A DNA stretch of 64,000 nt from Miltoncostaea marina (GTDB lineage: Bacteria; Actinomycetota; Thermoleophilia; Miltoncostaeales; Miltoncostaeaceae), in assembly GCF_018141525.1 (NCBI RefSeq), contig NZ_CP064655.1, positions 248,001-312,000 of the forward strand, read 5' to 3'. Under the pieces are notes generated by a model that saw only the letters and a list, made by a program, of their open reading frames with translations, was not told the origin of the DNA and searched no databases. The position numbers and the translations under genes are program-made. The first letter of the stretch is position 1. The number at the start of each line of letters is the position of its first letter. Of this stretch, positions 43,077-52,131 are shown in pieces.

Positions 43077-43921
43077 CCCGTGAGCCCCGCCAGCAGGTCG
43101 AGCGTGGCCGGGTCGGCGGCGGCGGTCACGTGGTACCGGGCCGAGATCGCCAGCGGGGCGGCGTCGACGTCGGCGGCGCGCGGCATCCCGACGTGCAGGC
43201 CCGTCTCGCGCACGACGAGCTGCGCGGCGGCAACGTCGACCGACCGCCCCGGGGCGAGGCCCGCCATCGCGTCACCGCGGCCCGCGGCGACGTGGCAGAG
43301 GGAGAGGGCGAGCGAGCCGAGCGCGCGCAGCCGGCCCACCCGCCCGTCGAGCGGCGTCGCCAGGCCGCCGATGCGCGACGGGTAGGCGCCCTCCACCAGC
43401 AGCAGCTCCAGGCGCGGGCCGCCGTCGACGGGCGAGGGGACGGGGGGCGGCGCCTCGAGGCGCGCCCCGTCGAGCCAGGCTCCCGCGCCGCGGCGGGCCA
43501 CCCACTCCTCGCCCGTGCCGTGGTCGCGCACGAAGCCGAGCACGACGTCGCGCATGCGCGGCCCGGTGGCCACGGCGAGGGAGGTGGCGAAGACCGGCAG
43601 CCCGCGCTTGGCGTTGAGGCTGCCGTCGATCGGGTCGACGACCACGGTCGGCGCGCGGTCGCCGGGGTCGCCGATCGCCACGTCGCCCTCCTCCTCGGCG
43701 ATTACCCGCATCGGCAGGCCCGTGGCGCGGAGCTCGCCGAGGACGAGGTCCTCGGCCATGCGGTCGATGCGCACGGTCTCGTCGCCGCCGGCGCCCGTGC
43801 CGCAGGGCTCGCGCCGCTCGGCCGGCGACATGGCGGCCGCCCCGTCGGCGATCAGGTCGCAGGCCCGCCGGAAGGCGGCGAGCCAGACGGCTGCGTCGGT
43901 CTCCGCGAGCCCCTCAGCCAT
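43073..43921 (-). CDS. Inositol monophosphatase-family protein
   Basis: 282 residues. The Mg-binding motifs are EEEGD (residue ~80) and VVDPIDGSLNAKRGLPVFATSLAVA. The second metal-site motif of classical IMPases (WDxAAG) is replaced by SVDVAAAQLVVRETG, which keeps an Asp. Family: fructose-bisphosphatase, inositol- or 3'-phosphoadenosine-phosphatase; which one is unresolved. Its 5' end overlaps the preceding DUF1015 gene by 8 bases. Confidence 0.85.
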   Translation of the reverse strand: MAEGLAETDAAVWLAAFRRACDLIADGAAAMSPAERREPCGTGAGGDETVRIDRMAEDLVLGELRATGLPMRVIAEEEGDVAIGDPGDRAPTVVVDPIDGSLNAKRGLPVFATSLAVATGPRMRDVVLGFVRDHGTGEEWVARRGAGAWLDGARLEAPPPVPSPVDGGPRLELLLVEGAYPSRIGGLATPLDGRVGRLRALGSLALSLCHVAAGRGDAMAGLAPGRSVDVAAAQLVVRETGLHVGMPRAADVDAAPLAISARYHVTAAADPATLDLLAGLTG

Positions 43922-45128
43922 CGACCAGCGAGTGGAAGGCCACGCCGGTCAGGAGCTTGGGGAAGAAGTAGGTCGACTTCTGCGGCATCGTCTCGGCCGC
44001 CTCGGCGACCTCGGCGATCGCCGTCTTCGGGATGCCGCGCAGGATGAGGGCCGCGGCGACGCGCCCCGCCTCGACGAGCGCCTGCGCCTCGGCGGCGTCC
44101 TTCGTGTACGAGAGCTCCTCGTCGTGGGCCAGGGCGGCCTGGTCGGCGCCGAGGTGCGGCACGAGGATCTCCCGCTCGAGCGCGGCCACGTCGAGCCGCT
44201 CGGCGGGCGAGGCCGCGGGGCCCGGCTCGCCGGTGAGCAGCCACGCGCCGCCCGGGCGCAGCAGGCCGATCGCGGGCGCGTCCTCGGGCGCGTCGCGCAA
44301 CGCGGCCTCGAGCGCGGCCAGGTCGGCCACCGGGGTCGCTTCGAACGCCGACGCGGCGTCGTCGGGCCAGCGGGCGAGCAGCCGGTGCGTCGGAAGCACC
44401 ACGAGGCCGTCGTCGTCGAGGGCCGTGAGGCCCATCATCACCCGGTCGTGCGGGCCGGGGCCGGCGCCGGCGGCGCGCAGCTCGTCGCGGTAGGCGAGCG
44501 CCGTCTCGTAGCGGTGGTGCCCGTCGGCGATCAGGATCCAGCGGTCCGCCATCGCGGCCGCGAAGGCGGCGTGGGCGGCCGGGTCGGCGATCCGCCAGAC
44601 GCGGTGCACCGTGCCGTCGGCGTCGGTCAGCTCGGCGTCCGGCGGCCCGTCCGGCGCGACCGCGGCCCAGGCGGCGCCCTCGGCGTCCGGGTAGAGGCCG
44701 AAGACCGGCGACAGGTTGGTGCGCACGGCGCGGGTCAGGCGCAGCCGGTCCTCCTTGGGGCCGGCGTGGGTGCGCTCGTGGGGGCGCACGACGCGCGCCT
44801 CGTAGGGCTCGAGCCCGACCGCGCCCAGCACGGTGCGCCGCTCCCGCGGCACGCCGTCGGCGAGCGTGAACGACTGGGTCCACGCGATCAGGACCGGCTC
44901 CTCGCACCGGGTCAGCGCGCCCTGCTCGCGCCAGGACTCGATCAGCCCGGCGACCTCCTCGTAGCCGACCTCCGGCAGGATCAGGCGCACCGCGTTGTAC
45001 GGGCTCGCGGCCATGTAGCCGCGCCGCTCCTCCGGCGAGATGACGTCGTACGGCGGGGAGACGAGCGATCCCAGCGGCCCCGCCGCGTCGGCGAAGCGCA
45101 GGGCGCGGAAGGGGCGGACGTCGGCCAC
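43914..45128 (-). CDS. DUF1015-family protein
   Basis: About 404 residues from GTG 45128. Family landmarks: VRPFRALRF, GSLVSPPYDVISPEERRGYMAASPYNAVRLILPE, VRPHERTHAGPKEDRLRL, NLSPVFGLYPD, WILIADGHHRYETALAYRDE, and TKDAAEAQALVEAG near the end. The His-rich GHHRYE loop suggests a catalytic or metal site, but the reaction is unknown. It overlaps the IMPase-type gene by 8 bases and is divergent from the helicase gene. Leaderless-type promoter. Confidence 0.88.
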   Translation of the reverse strand: MADVRPFRALRFADAAGPLGSLVSPPYDVISPEERRGYMAASPYNAVRLILPEVGYEEVAGLIESWREQGALTRCEEPVLIAWTQSFTLADGVPRERRTVLGAVGLEPYEARVVRPHERTHAGPKEDRLRLTRAVRTNLSPVFGLYPDAEGAAWAAVAPDGPPDAELTDADGTVHRVWRIADPAAHAAFAAAMADRWILIADGHHRYETALAYRDELRAAGAGPGPHDRVMMGLTALDDDGLVVLPTHRLLARWPDDAASAFEATPVADLAALEAALRDAPEDAPAIGLLRPGGAWLLTGEPGPAASPAERLDVAALEREILVPHLGADQAALAHDEELSYTKDAAEAQALVEAGRVAAALILRGIPKTAIAEVAEAAETMPQKSTYFFPKLLTGVAFHSLVDG

Positions 45129-45136
45129 GGGCGGCG

Positions 45137-45142
45137 ACTCTA
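45137..45142 (-). promoter_or_regulatory. TAGAGT -10 box of the DUF1015 gene
   Basis: On the minus strand TAGAGT is 8 nt before GTG 45128; no Shine-Dalgarno. It makes GTG 45128 preferable to the upstream TTG. Confidence 0.45.
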
Positions 45143-45184
45143 GCAAGGCCCCGGGCCGCCGGGGCGTCCGGCGCGAGGGCTACC

Positions 45185-48157
45185 ATGACCGGTCCCGTGC
45201 AGGCCGACCTCACCCCCGAGCAGCGCGCAGCCGTCACCCACCCGGCCGGGCCCGCCGTCGTGCTCGCCGGCGCCGGGGCGGGCAAGACCCGGGTGCTCTG
45301 CCGGCGCCTGGCCTGGCTGGTCGGCGGCGGCGCCGCGCCGTCCGAGGTGCTGGCGCTCACGTTCACCCGCGAGGCCGCGATCGAGCTGCGCGCGCGGGCC
45401 GAGGACCTGCTCGGGTCCTCCCACGAGACCCTCCGGGTCACGACCTTCCACGCGTACGCGCAGGAGATCACCCGGGTCCACGGCGTGGAGCGCGGCCTGC
45501 TGCCGGCGGTGAGCGTCGCCCGCCAGGAGGACCGGGCGCTCACCCTGCTCGACCGCCTGGGCGAGCTCGACCTGCGCCTGCACGACCTGCGCGGCGACCG
45601 CGCCCGCCTGGTCGAGGACCTGCTGGCGCGCATCGACGCCTGCCGCGACCAGCTCGTCTCCGCGGCCGACTACCGCCGCTGGGCCGAGGCCGCGGTCGCG
45701 TCGGCCGGCTCCGCCTCGGCCGCCCACCGCGCCCGCCGCGAGCTGGAGTTCGCGCGCGTCTTCGAGCTGCACGACCGGTGGCTCGACGAGGACGGCCGGG
45801 AGGACTTCGGCCTGTCGATCGTGCGCGCGCTGGCCCTGCTGCGTGAGCACCCGGACCGGCGGGAGGCCGTGCAGGCGGGCGCGCGGCACGTGCTGGTCGA
45901 CGAGTTCCAGGACACCAACCACGCCCAGGCCGAGCTGCTGGCCGTCGTGGCCGGCGCGGCGGAGAGCCTGATGGTGGTCGGCGACGACGACCAGGGCATC
46001 TACCGCTTCCGCGGCGCCTCGTCGAAGAACATCGCCGACTTCCGCCGCCGCCACCCCGGCGCGGCCGACCTGCGGCTGGAGGTCAACCACCGGTCCACCC
46101 AGTCGATCCTCGACGCGGCCGCGGCGGTGGTGGAGCCGATCCCCGACCGCGCCCCCAAGCGCAGCCGGGCGCTGCCCTCCGCCGCCGGCCCGCCGCCGCG
46201 CTTCTGGCGCGCGCCCGACCCAGAGGGCCAGGCCCGCGCGGTCGTCGACCGCATCGTCGAGCTGGCGGCGGAGGGCGTGCCGCTCGAGGAGCAGGCCGTG
46301 CTGATGCGGGCGGTGCGCCTGGAGGCGCGGCCGATCGTCGAGGCCCTGGAGCGCGCGGGCGTGCCGCACCAGGTGCGCGGCGGCATCGGCCTGTTCGAGC
46401 GCCGGGAGGTGCGGACGGCGGTCGCCTGGCTGCGCGCCGCCTGCGACCCGGCCGCCGTGCAGGAGCACCTGCGCATCGGCGCCGACGGGCGCTACGGCCT
46501 GGCCTGGGAGGAGGTGGCCGACGCGGTCACCTCGGCCGCCGCCCGCGACGGCGCGGTGACCGGGGCCCTGTCGCGGGCGGCGCGCGATGGCGGCGCGGCC
46601 GACCTGGCGGCGGCGCTCGACGAGGTCGGCCGCGCGGCCGCCGAGCTGGGCCCCGCCGACGCGCTCCGCGCCGCCATCGACCGCTCCGGCCTGCGCGCCG
46701 CGGCGGTCGCCGCCGGCGGCGCCGAGGGCGCGGCCCGGCTCGCCGGCCTCGCGGCGCTGGAGCGCCTGGGCCGGGAGATCGCCGAGCGCGACCCGGGCCT
46801 CGACGCCGCGGGCCTCGCCGCCACGCTCGGCGGCCTGGCGGAGATCGGCTACCGCGGCGAGGGCGTCGCGCCGCGCGAGCGGATCGGCGTGCAGGTGATG
46901 ACCGTCCACCAGGCGAAGGGCCTGGAGTTCGACGCGGTGTTCGTGGTGGGCATGACCCGCGCGACGCTGCCCGGCAGCGACCGCGGCCGGGTCGACATCC
47001 CCGACGCCCTGCTGCCCGAGGCGCTGCCCCGCGGCCGCGACGCCCACGTGGCCGAGGCGCGCCGGCTGGTCTACGTGGCGATGACGCGCGCGCGCCGCCA
47101 CCTGGTGCTGTGCACCCACGCCGTCAACGCGGCCGGCGTGGCCCAGGCGCCCTCGCCGTTCTTCGAGGAGGCGCTCGCCGCCGTCGGCGGCGCGGTGGAG
47201 GAGGTCGGCGAGGCGCCCGAGCGCGCGGTGCTGGCGGCCGTCGGCGAGCGGCGCGAGGCGTTCGAGCGCGCGTCCGTGCGGGCGGCTCGGGCGGCCGCGG
47301 CGGGCGACCCGGACGAGGCCGAGCGGCTGGCGGAGGCCCAGGCCGCGGCCGCCGACCTCGTGGCCGCCCGCGCGGCGGCGCTGCGGCCGCCGCAGCCGGC
47401 GCCGCCCGTGCCCGCCCCGCCCCGCCCCGCGCGACCGGGGCTGGAGCTGTCGCCGAGCGCGGTGGAGCTCTACCGCGGCTGCCCGCTGCGCTACCGCTAC
47501 GCGATGGTCGACCGGGTGCCCGCCCCGCCCAGCGTGGCGCGGGCGATCGGCGTGGCGGCGCACGCGGCGCTCGAGGCCCACTACCGCCCCGGCGGCACGG
47601 GCGGCGACGGCGAGGCGCTGGTTCGCCGCTTCGCGGTCGAGCTGCGGCGCGAGGGCGTCGCGGCCACCGCCGAGGGCCGCCAGGCCCTGGCGCGGGCGCG
47701 TGAGCGCTTCCCGGAGTACCACGAGCGCACCCTGCGCAGCCGCACCCGGCCGGTGGCGGTGGAGCGGCCGTTCACGCTCACGGTGGGCCCGCACCGGGTG
47801 CACGGGCGGGTCGACCGCATCGACGCCCACCCCGCGGGGGGCCACCAGCTCATCGACTACAAGACCGGCCGGCCGCCGGCCGCCGGCTCGCGCGGCGACG
47901 ACGACGACCTGGTGCTGCGCCTCTACCTGCTCGGCGCCCGCGAGGCGTGGGGCATCGAGCCGCGCGGGGCGACCCTCGTGCACGTGCTCGACGGCGACAC
48001 GCGCGGCGTCCACCCGGACGCGGGCGACGACGCGGCCTGCGTGGAGGCCGTCCGCGAGGCGGCGGACGGCATCGCGGCGGCCCGCTTCGAGCCGCGCACC
48101 TCCTGGGCCTGCCGCACCTGCGACTTCGCCGCGATCTGCCCGGCGCAGGACCGGTGA
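45185..48157 (+). CDS. UvrD-type helicase fused to a PD-(D/E)XK nuclease with Cys cluster
   Basis: 990 residues. Helicase motifs: LTPEQRAAV (Q), AGAGAGKTR (I), LTFTREAAIELRARAEDLL (Ia), LVDEFQDTNHAQAEL (II), VVGDDDQGIYRFRGA (III), EVNHRSTQSI (IV), MTVHQAKGLEFDAVFVVGM (V) and RRLVYVAMTRARRHLVL (VI). The C-terminal PDDEXK_1 domain carries GRVDRIDAHPAGGHQLIDYKTG. Cysteines at GCPLRY and CRTCDFAAICPA suggest an AddB-like Fe-S cluster. It probably does ATP-driven DNA unwinding and end resection in repair. The start could also be GTG 45197. Confidence 0.88.
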   Translation: MTGPVQADLTPEQRAAVTHPAGPAVVLAGAGAGKTRVLCRRLAWLVGGGAAPSEVLALTFTREAAIELRARAEDLLGSSHETLRVTTFHAYAQEITRVHGVERGLLPAVSVARQEDRALTLLDRLGELDLRLHDLRGDRARLVEDLLARIDACRDQLVSAADYRRWAEAAVASAGSASAAHRARRELEFARVFELHDRWLDEDGREDFGLSIVRALALLREHPDRREAVQAGARHVLVDEFQDTNHAQAELLAVVAGAAESLMVVGDDDQGIYRFRGASSKNIADFRRRHPGAADLRLEVNHRSTQSILDAAAAVVEPIPDRAPKRSRALPSAAGPPPRFWRAPDPEGQARAVVDRIVELAAEGVPLEEQAVLMRAVRLEARPIVEALERAGVPHQVRGGIGLFERREVRTAVAWLRAACDPAAVQEHLRIGADGRYGLAWEEVADAVTSAAARDGAVTGALSRAARDGGAADLAAALDEVGRAAAELGPADALRAAIDRSGLRAAAVAAGGAEGAARLAGLAALERLGREIAERDPGLDAAGLAATLGGLAEIGYRGEGVAPRERIGVQVMTVHQAKGLEFDAVFVVGMTRATLPGSDRGRVDIPDALLPEALPRGRDAHVAEARRLVYVAMTRARRHLVLCTHAVNAAGVAQAPSPFFEEALAAVGGAVEEVGEAPERAVLAAVGERREAFERASVRAARAAAAGDPDEAERLAEAQAAAADLVAARAAALRPPQPAPPVPAPPRPARPGLELSPSAVELYRGCPLRYRYAMVDRVPAPPSVARAIGVAAHAALEAHYRPGGTGGDGEALVRRFAVELRREGVAATAEGRQALARARERFPEYHERTLRSRTRPVAVERPFTLTVGPHRVHGRVDRIDAHPAGGHQLIDYKTGRPPAAGSRGDDDDLVLRLYLLGAREAWGIEPRGATLVHVLDGDTRGVHPDAGDDAACVEAVREAADGIAAARFEPRTSWACRTCDFAAICPAQDR

Positions 48158-49029
48158 ACCCCTCCCCGCTCCGCTCGCTCGAGGCCGGCGCGCCGTTCGA
48201 GGCGGTCGTCGCCGTGCGCCGCAAGGAGCGGCGCCTGTCGCGGCAGGGTAAGCCGTTCCTCGCGCTGACCCTGGCCGACGCCAGCGGGTCGGTGCCGGCG
48301 GTCGTCTTCGACGAGGCCGACTACTTCGCCACCCGGTTCGAGGTGGGTGACCGGGTGCGCGTGACCGGCCGGGTCACCGAGCGCGACGGCCGGGCCAGCG
48401 TGGTGGTCACGCACCTGCGGCCCGCGGCCGACGAGGTCGCGGCCGAGGACCTGCTGCCCCGCAGCCACCGCGACCCGGACGAGCTGTGGGGCTTCGTGCT
48501 GCACCTCGCCGACGAGGTCGGCGACCCCGGCCTGCGCGCCACCCTGGAGGCGCTGACCGGCGACGCCGCGCTGGCGCGCGACTGGCGCACGATGCCGTGC
48601 ACCCGCTCGGGGCACCACGCCTACATCGGCGGCCTGGTGGAGCACACGGTGGGGGTCGCCTCGGTGGTGCAGGCGCTCGCCGTCTGGCACCCGCGCCTCG
48701 ACGCCGACCTGCTGCTCGCCGCGGCGCTGGTGCACGACGTGGGGCACGCGCGCGCCTTCCGGCTGGGCGCGACGTTCGAGCTGACCGACGAGGGGCGCCT
48801 GCTGGGGCACCTGGCGATCGGGCACGAGATCGTGGCCGACGCAGCCCGGCGGGCCGGCCTGCCCGCGCTGCGCCGGGCCGAGCTGCTCCACGCGATCGAC
48901 TGGCACCACGGGCCGCCGCCGGGCCAGGCGCCCGGCGCCGCGGGCCCGGAGGCGCTGGCCCTGTGGCGGGCGAACGCGCTCGAGGCGGGGGTCAAGGCGC
49001 GGCTGGAGGGCCCGGGCCCGGTCGATTAG
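48154..49029 (+). CDS. OB-fold plus HD-domain protein (YhaM-like 3'-5' exonuclease candidate)
   Basis: 291 residues. The N-terminal OB-fold reads GKPFLALTLADASGSVPAVVFDEADYF and FEVGDRVRVTGRVTERDGRASVVV. The HD domain shows HHAYIGGLVEHTVGVASVVQALA, AAALVHDVGHAR (HD motif), HLAIGHEIVADAARRAG and LHAIDWHHGPPPG. This matches Bacillus YhaM and related metal-dependent exonucleases. It starts GTG, overlapping the helicase stop by 4 bases, so the helicase-nuclease and this nuclease are made together. Confidence 0.85.
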   Translation: MNPSPLRSLEAGAPFEAVVAVRRKERRLSRQGKPFLALTLADASGSVPAVVFDEADYFATRFEVGDRVRVTGRVTERDGRASVVVTHLRPAADEVAAEDLLPRSHRDPDELWGFVLHLADEVGDPGLRATLEALTGDAALARDWRTMPCTRSGHHAYIGGLVEHTVGVASVVQALAVWHPRLDADLLLAAALVHDVGHARAFRLGATFELTDEGRLLGHLAIGHEIVADAARRAGLPALRRAELLHAIDWHHGPPPGQAPGAAGPEALALWRANALEAGVKARLEGPGPVD

Positions 49030-49060
49030 GCGACCGGTCCATGCAGGTCTCCGAGCTTCG

Positions 49061-49079
49061 CGGAGGTTCGCGACCTCCG
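49061..49079 (+). terminator. Short hairpin after the helicase operon
   Basis: CGGAGGT (49061-49067) pairs with ACCTCCG (49073-49079) around TCGCG, about 30 bases after the stop. No T-run. Confidence 0.35.
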
Positions 49080-49166
49080 TCCGCCGCGCCGCCGGGGCGA
49101 CCGGTCGTCCGCCGGGCGCGCATCGCGCATCGCGCGGGATAGCGCCCCGCCGCCCGGCGTCCGACC

Positions 49167-50742
49167 GTGGACGGCCGTGCCCGTGCCTTGCGAACGCGCC
49201 TCGGCGCGCGCGCCTCCGCGCTCGCCGGCGCCATCGCGCTCTGCACCGCCGCGACCGCCCACGCCGACATCAGCGGCCTGGTCACCGACGCGTCCGGCGG
49301 GGCGCTGCCCGGCATCTCGGTCCGCTCGACGGAGGCCGACGGCACGTCCGGCCCCTCGGCGACGACCGACGCGATCGGCCGCTACACGGTCCGCACCAGC
49401 AGCTGCACGGCGCCGTTCAGCGTCACGGCGCGCTACCACGACTCCTGTCGCGACGCCGACCAGGAGCGCACGGCCGCGGCCGCCGGCCTCGCGACCAACG
49501 CGACCGCGCCCACCCTGGTGCTCGACCCGTACGAGCTCTGCGGCGCCTCCACGCCGGCGGGCTCGCCGGCCGCCACCGGCAACGTCCGGACCGAGCGCGG
49601 CCAGGTGCCCGCGCGGCGGGCGGGGTCGCCTACCTGCGCGTGCTCGCGCCGTTCAGCGCGACGGGGCTCACCCTGACGCTCGCCGACGGCACGCCGGTCG
49701 GGTCGGGCACGCGCAGCTCCTCGGTGGCGCTGACGCGCCGGCCGCCGCGTACAGCGGGCCCCTCACCCTCATGTACAGGACCGGCGGCACGGCGGTGACG
49801 AGGACGATCGGCACGCTGACCTCCGGCCCCATCCCCACGCCGGCCGCGTCCTCCGGCCCGACCGACCTCGCGGCGATCGTCGACATCTCCGGCAGCATGT
49901 CGGGCGCCGACACCGGCCTCCGCCGCAAGACCGCCGTGCAGCTGCTGGTGGACCTCGCCGACCCGGGCGACCGCCTGATCGGCACCGCGTTCGACCCGGA
50001 CGCCGCCGAGATCTTCCCGCGCACCACGATCGCCGGGCAGGCCTCGAAGAACCGGCTCAAGCGCCTCGCCCGCACGAGGATCGTCAGCCGGGGCGGCACG
50101 AGCTACAACGCCGGCTTCGCCGCGGCGCCCGGCGCGATGACGGCCGATCCGCTCAACCCGCAGACGCCGAAGGCCGCCATCTTCCTCACCGACGGCGCGA
50201 ACGGCGGGACGTACGACAACGCGCACCTGCGCTTCGCCTTCAACGGCACCGGCCAGGCGTGGCCGATCTGCGTGGTGCAGCTCGGCCGGGGCTTCTCGAA
50301 GGACGACACGGCGCTGCTCAGGCGCATCGCCCGCGAGACCGGCGGGGCCGACAGCGCCACCCCCAGCAACGCGCAGCTCGAGACCTCCACTTCCAGTGCC
50401 GCGGCCGCGCCTCCGGCGCCACCACGCTGCTCAAGCGGACGAACGCCTTCCGCGTGGGGCAGCGCCGCACCTACCGCCGGCGGGTGGCGAAGGGCCAGCG
50501 CTACGCGACCTTCTTCACGAGCTGGGGCGCCGGGACGTACCGGGTGCGGATCGTCCAGCCGGGCGGCATGGCCGACACCCGCACGACCGGCAGGAAGCTC
50601 CGGTTCGTGAGCGGCGCACCTCGAGCTTCTTCCGGGTGCGGAGCCCGAAGGCGGTCTGTGGCGGGTGAAGGTGACCCGCCTGAAGACCGGCGCGCGCATC
50701 GACCGGGCGACCACCACGGTCACCGTGCAGCGCAAGCGGTAG
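49167..50742 (+). pseudogene. Secreted VWA-domain protein with at least five frameshifts
   Basis: A signal peptide (LAGAIALCTAATAHA) and a CarboxypepD_reg-like domain (ISGLVTDASGGALPGISVRST) start in frame 3. VAYLRVLAPFSATGLTLTLAD is in frame 2. The VWA domain with MIDAS motif LAAIVDISGSMSGADTG, TSYNAGFA and AIFLTDGAN is in frame 1. RASGATTLLKRTNAFRVGQRR is in frame 3, TSSFFRVRSPK in frame 2, and WRVKVTRLKTGARIDRATTT to the TAG at 50742 in frame 1. Every change has the same direction (like one lost base). Corrected, it would be about 525 residues: a secreted VWA protein. Confidence 0.75.
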
Positions 50743-50751
50743 CCGCGGGCA

Positions 50752-50778
50752 GGGGCGGGGGCGACGAGCCCCCGCCCC
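50752..50778. terminator. Bidirectional hairpin between the VWA gene and ychF
   Basis: GGGGCGGGGGC (50752-50762) pairs perfectly with 50768-50778 around GACGA, between convergent genes. Confidence 0.65.
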
Positions 50779-50786
50779 GGCGGCGG

Positions 50787-51863
50787 TCACACGTTGAAGC
50801 GCACCTGCATGACGTCGCCCTCCTGGACCACGTAGTCGCGGCCCTCCATGCGCAGGGTGGCGGCCTCGCGGGCCCTGGCCCACGAGCCGGCGGCGACGAG
50901 GTCGTCCCACGGGATGACCTCCGCTCGGATGAAGCCGCGCTCGAGGTCGGAGTGGATCTTGCCCGCGGCTGCCGCGGCCGTCGTGCCGCGGCGGATGGGC
51001 CAGGCCCGTGCCTCGGGTGGCCCCGAGCCGGTGAAGAAGGTGACCAGGTCGAGCAGGCGGTAGGCGCCGGCCACCACCGCGTCGGCGCCGCGGGTGCCGC
51101 CCAGCTCCATCTCGGCGGCGAGCTCGGCGGCCTCCTCGGGGTCCATCGCGGCCAGCTCCAGCTCCAGCCCCACCGGCAGCGCCAGCGCCTGCGCGCCCTG
51201 CGCGGCCGCGTGCGCGGCCAGGTCGGCGGGCGGCTCGAGCTCCTCGTCGGTGTTCGCGATGTAGAGCACCGGCTTGGCGGTCAGCAGGCCCATGTCGGCC
51301 GCGACGGCGGTCGCCGCCTCGTCGTCGACCGAGCGCGCCGGGCGGCCGGCGTCGAGGGCCTCGATGAGGCGCTCGAGGGCCGCGGCCTCGGCGATCGCCG
51401 CGGCGTCGCCCGACTTGGCGGTCTTGCGCACCCGCTCCAGGCGGCGCTCGCTCTGGTCGCGGTCGGCGACCGCGAGCTCCAGGTCGACGGCCTCCGCGTC
51501 GGCCAGCGGGTCGACCCGCTCCTCGGGGTGCGGCACCTCGGCGTTGGCGAACGCGCGCACCACGTGCAGCAGCGCGTCGGCCTGCCGCAGCTGCCCGAGC
51601 GCGGCGCCGCCGAGCCCTTCGCCGTGGCCGGCGCCGGCGGCGAGCCCGGCGATGTCCACGAGCTGCACCTGGGCCGGCACGCGGCGCGGGATGTCCTGCG
51701 CGTCGGCGATCGCGTCGAGGCGCGGGTCGGGCACGTCGGCCATCGCCCGCTGCGGCTCGCGCGTGGTGAACGGGTAGGGGGCGATCTCCGCCTCCGCGCC
51801 GGTCACCAGCGAGAACAGGGCGGTCTTGCCGGCGTTCGCCCGGCCGACGAGGCCGAGGTCCAT
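50787..51863 (-). CDS. ychF: YchF (Ola1/Obg-related) ATPase
   Basis: 358 residues. The P-loop is GLVGRANAGKTALF, with an Ala where most YchF have GxPNVGKS. YPFTTREPQRAMADVPDPRLDAI, VDIAGLAAGAGHGEGLG (G3) and the NTDE tetrad replacing NKxD are typical of the ATP-preferring YchF group. The C-terminal TGS-like domain reads IRRGTTAAAAAGKIHSDLERGFIRAEVI, ending GDVMQVRFNV. It is a redox-regulated, translation-associated ATPase. Intact. Confidence 0.92.
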   Translation of the reverse strand: MDLGLVGRANAGKTALFSLVTGAEAEIAPYPFTTREPQRAMADVPDPRLDAIADAQDIPRRVPAQVQLVDIAGLAAGAGHGEGLGGAALGQLRQADALLHVVRAFANAEVPHPEERVDPLADAEAVDLELAVADRDQSERRLERVRKTAKSGDAAAIAEAAALERLIEALDAGRPARSVDDEAATAVAADMGLLTAKPVLYIANTDEELEPPADLAAHAAAQGAQALALPVGLELELAAMDPEEAAELAAEMELGGTRGADAVVAGAYRLLDLVTFFTGSGPPEARAWPIRRGTTAAAAAGKIHSDLERGFIRAEVIPWDDLVAAGSWARAREAATLRMEGRDYVVQEGDVMQVRFNV

Positions 51864-51887
51864 CTCAGGCGCCCCCGGGGGTGACGG

Positions 51888-52118
51888 TCAGATCCCTCCG
51901 AAGCCGACGCGGCCGGGCGCCTCGCCGGGCGGCAGCCGCACGTAGACCAGCTCGGCGAGGTCGACCCAGAAGGTGCCCTCCTCGGACTCCACGGCGCGCC
52001 ACCCGGAGGCCGACTGCGCCGCGAGCGCGCCGGTCACCTCGTCGGCCACGCCGGAGTCGACGGTCAGGCGGAGGACGGTGCCCCCCTCGAATCCCAGCTC
52101 GAGTCGTCGTGTCGCCAT
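51888..52118 (-). CDS. DUF3107-like small protein
   Basis: 76 residues: RRLELGFEGGTVLRLTVDSGVADEVTGAL, then GWRAVESEEGTFWVDLAELVYVRLPPG. The strand-helix-strand layout ending in a YVR-type strand resembles the small actinobacterial DUF3107 family, though sequence identity looks weak. It follows a leaderless-type promoter and precedes ychF on the same strand with 24 bases between. Function unknown. Confidence 0.5.
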   Translation of the reverse strand: MATRRLELGFEGGTVLRLTVDSGVADEVTGALAAQSASGWRAVESEEGTFWVDLAELVYVRLPPGEAPGRVGFGGI

Positions 52119-52125
52119 GCGGGGG

Positions 52126-52131
52126 AGTCTA
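52126..52131 (-). promoter_or_regulatory. TAGACT -10 box, leaderless-type
   Basis: On the minus strand TAGACT is 7 nt before the ATG at 52118 with no Shine-Dalgarno; it also overlaps the 3' end of the epimerase gene. Confidence 0.45.

Noticed and set aside
45140-48013. 957-residue minus-strand frame
   Set aside because: Shadow of the UvrD-type helicase; the plus strand contains all helicase motifs.
49029-49106. 11-bp direct repeat GGCGACCGGTC at 49029 and 49096
   Set aside because: Only two copies, 56 nt apart, with no element between them; chance in GC-rich DNA is plausible.
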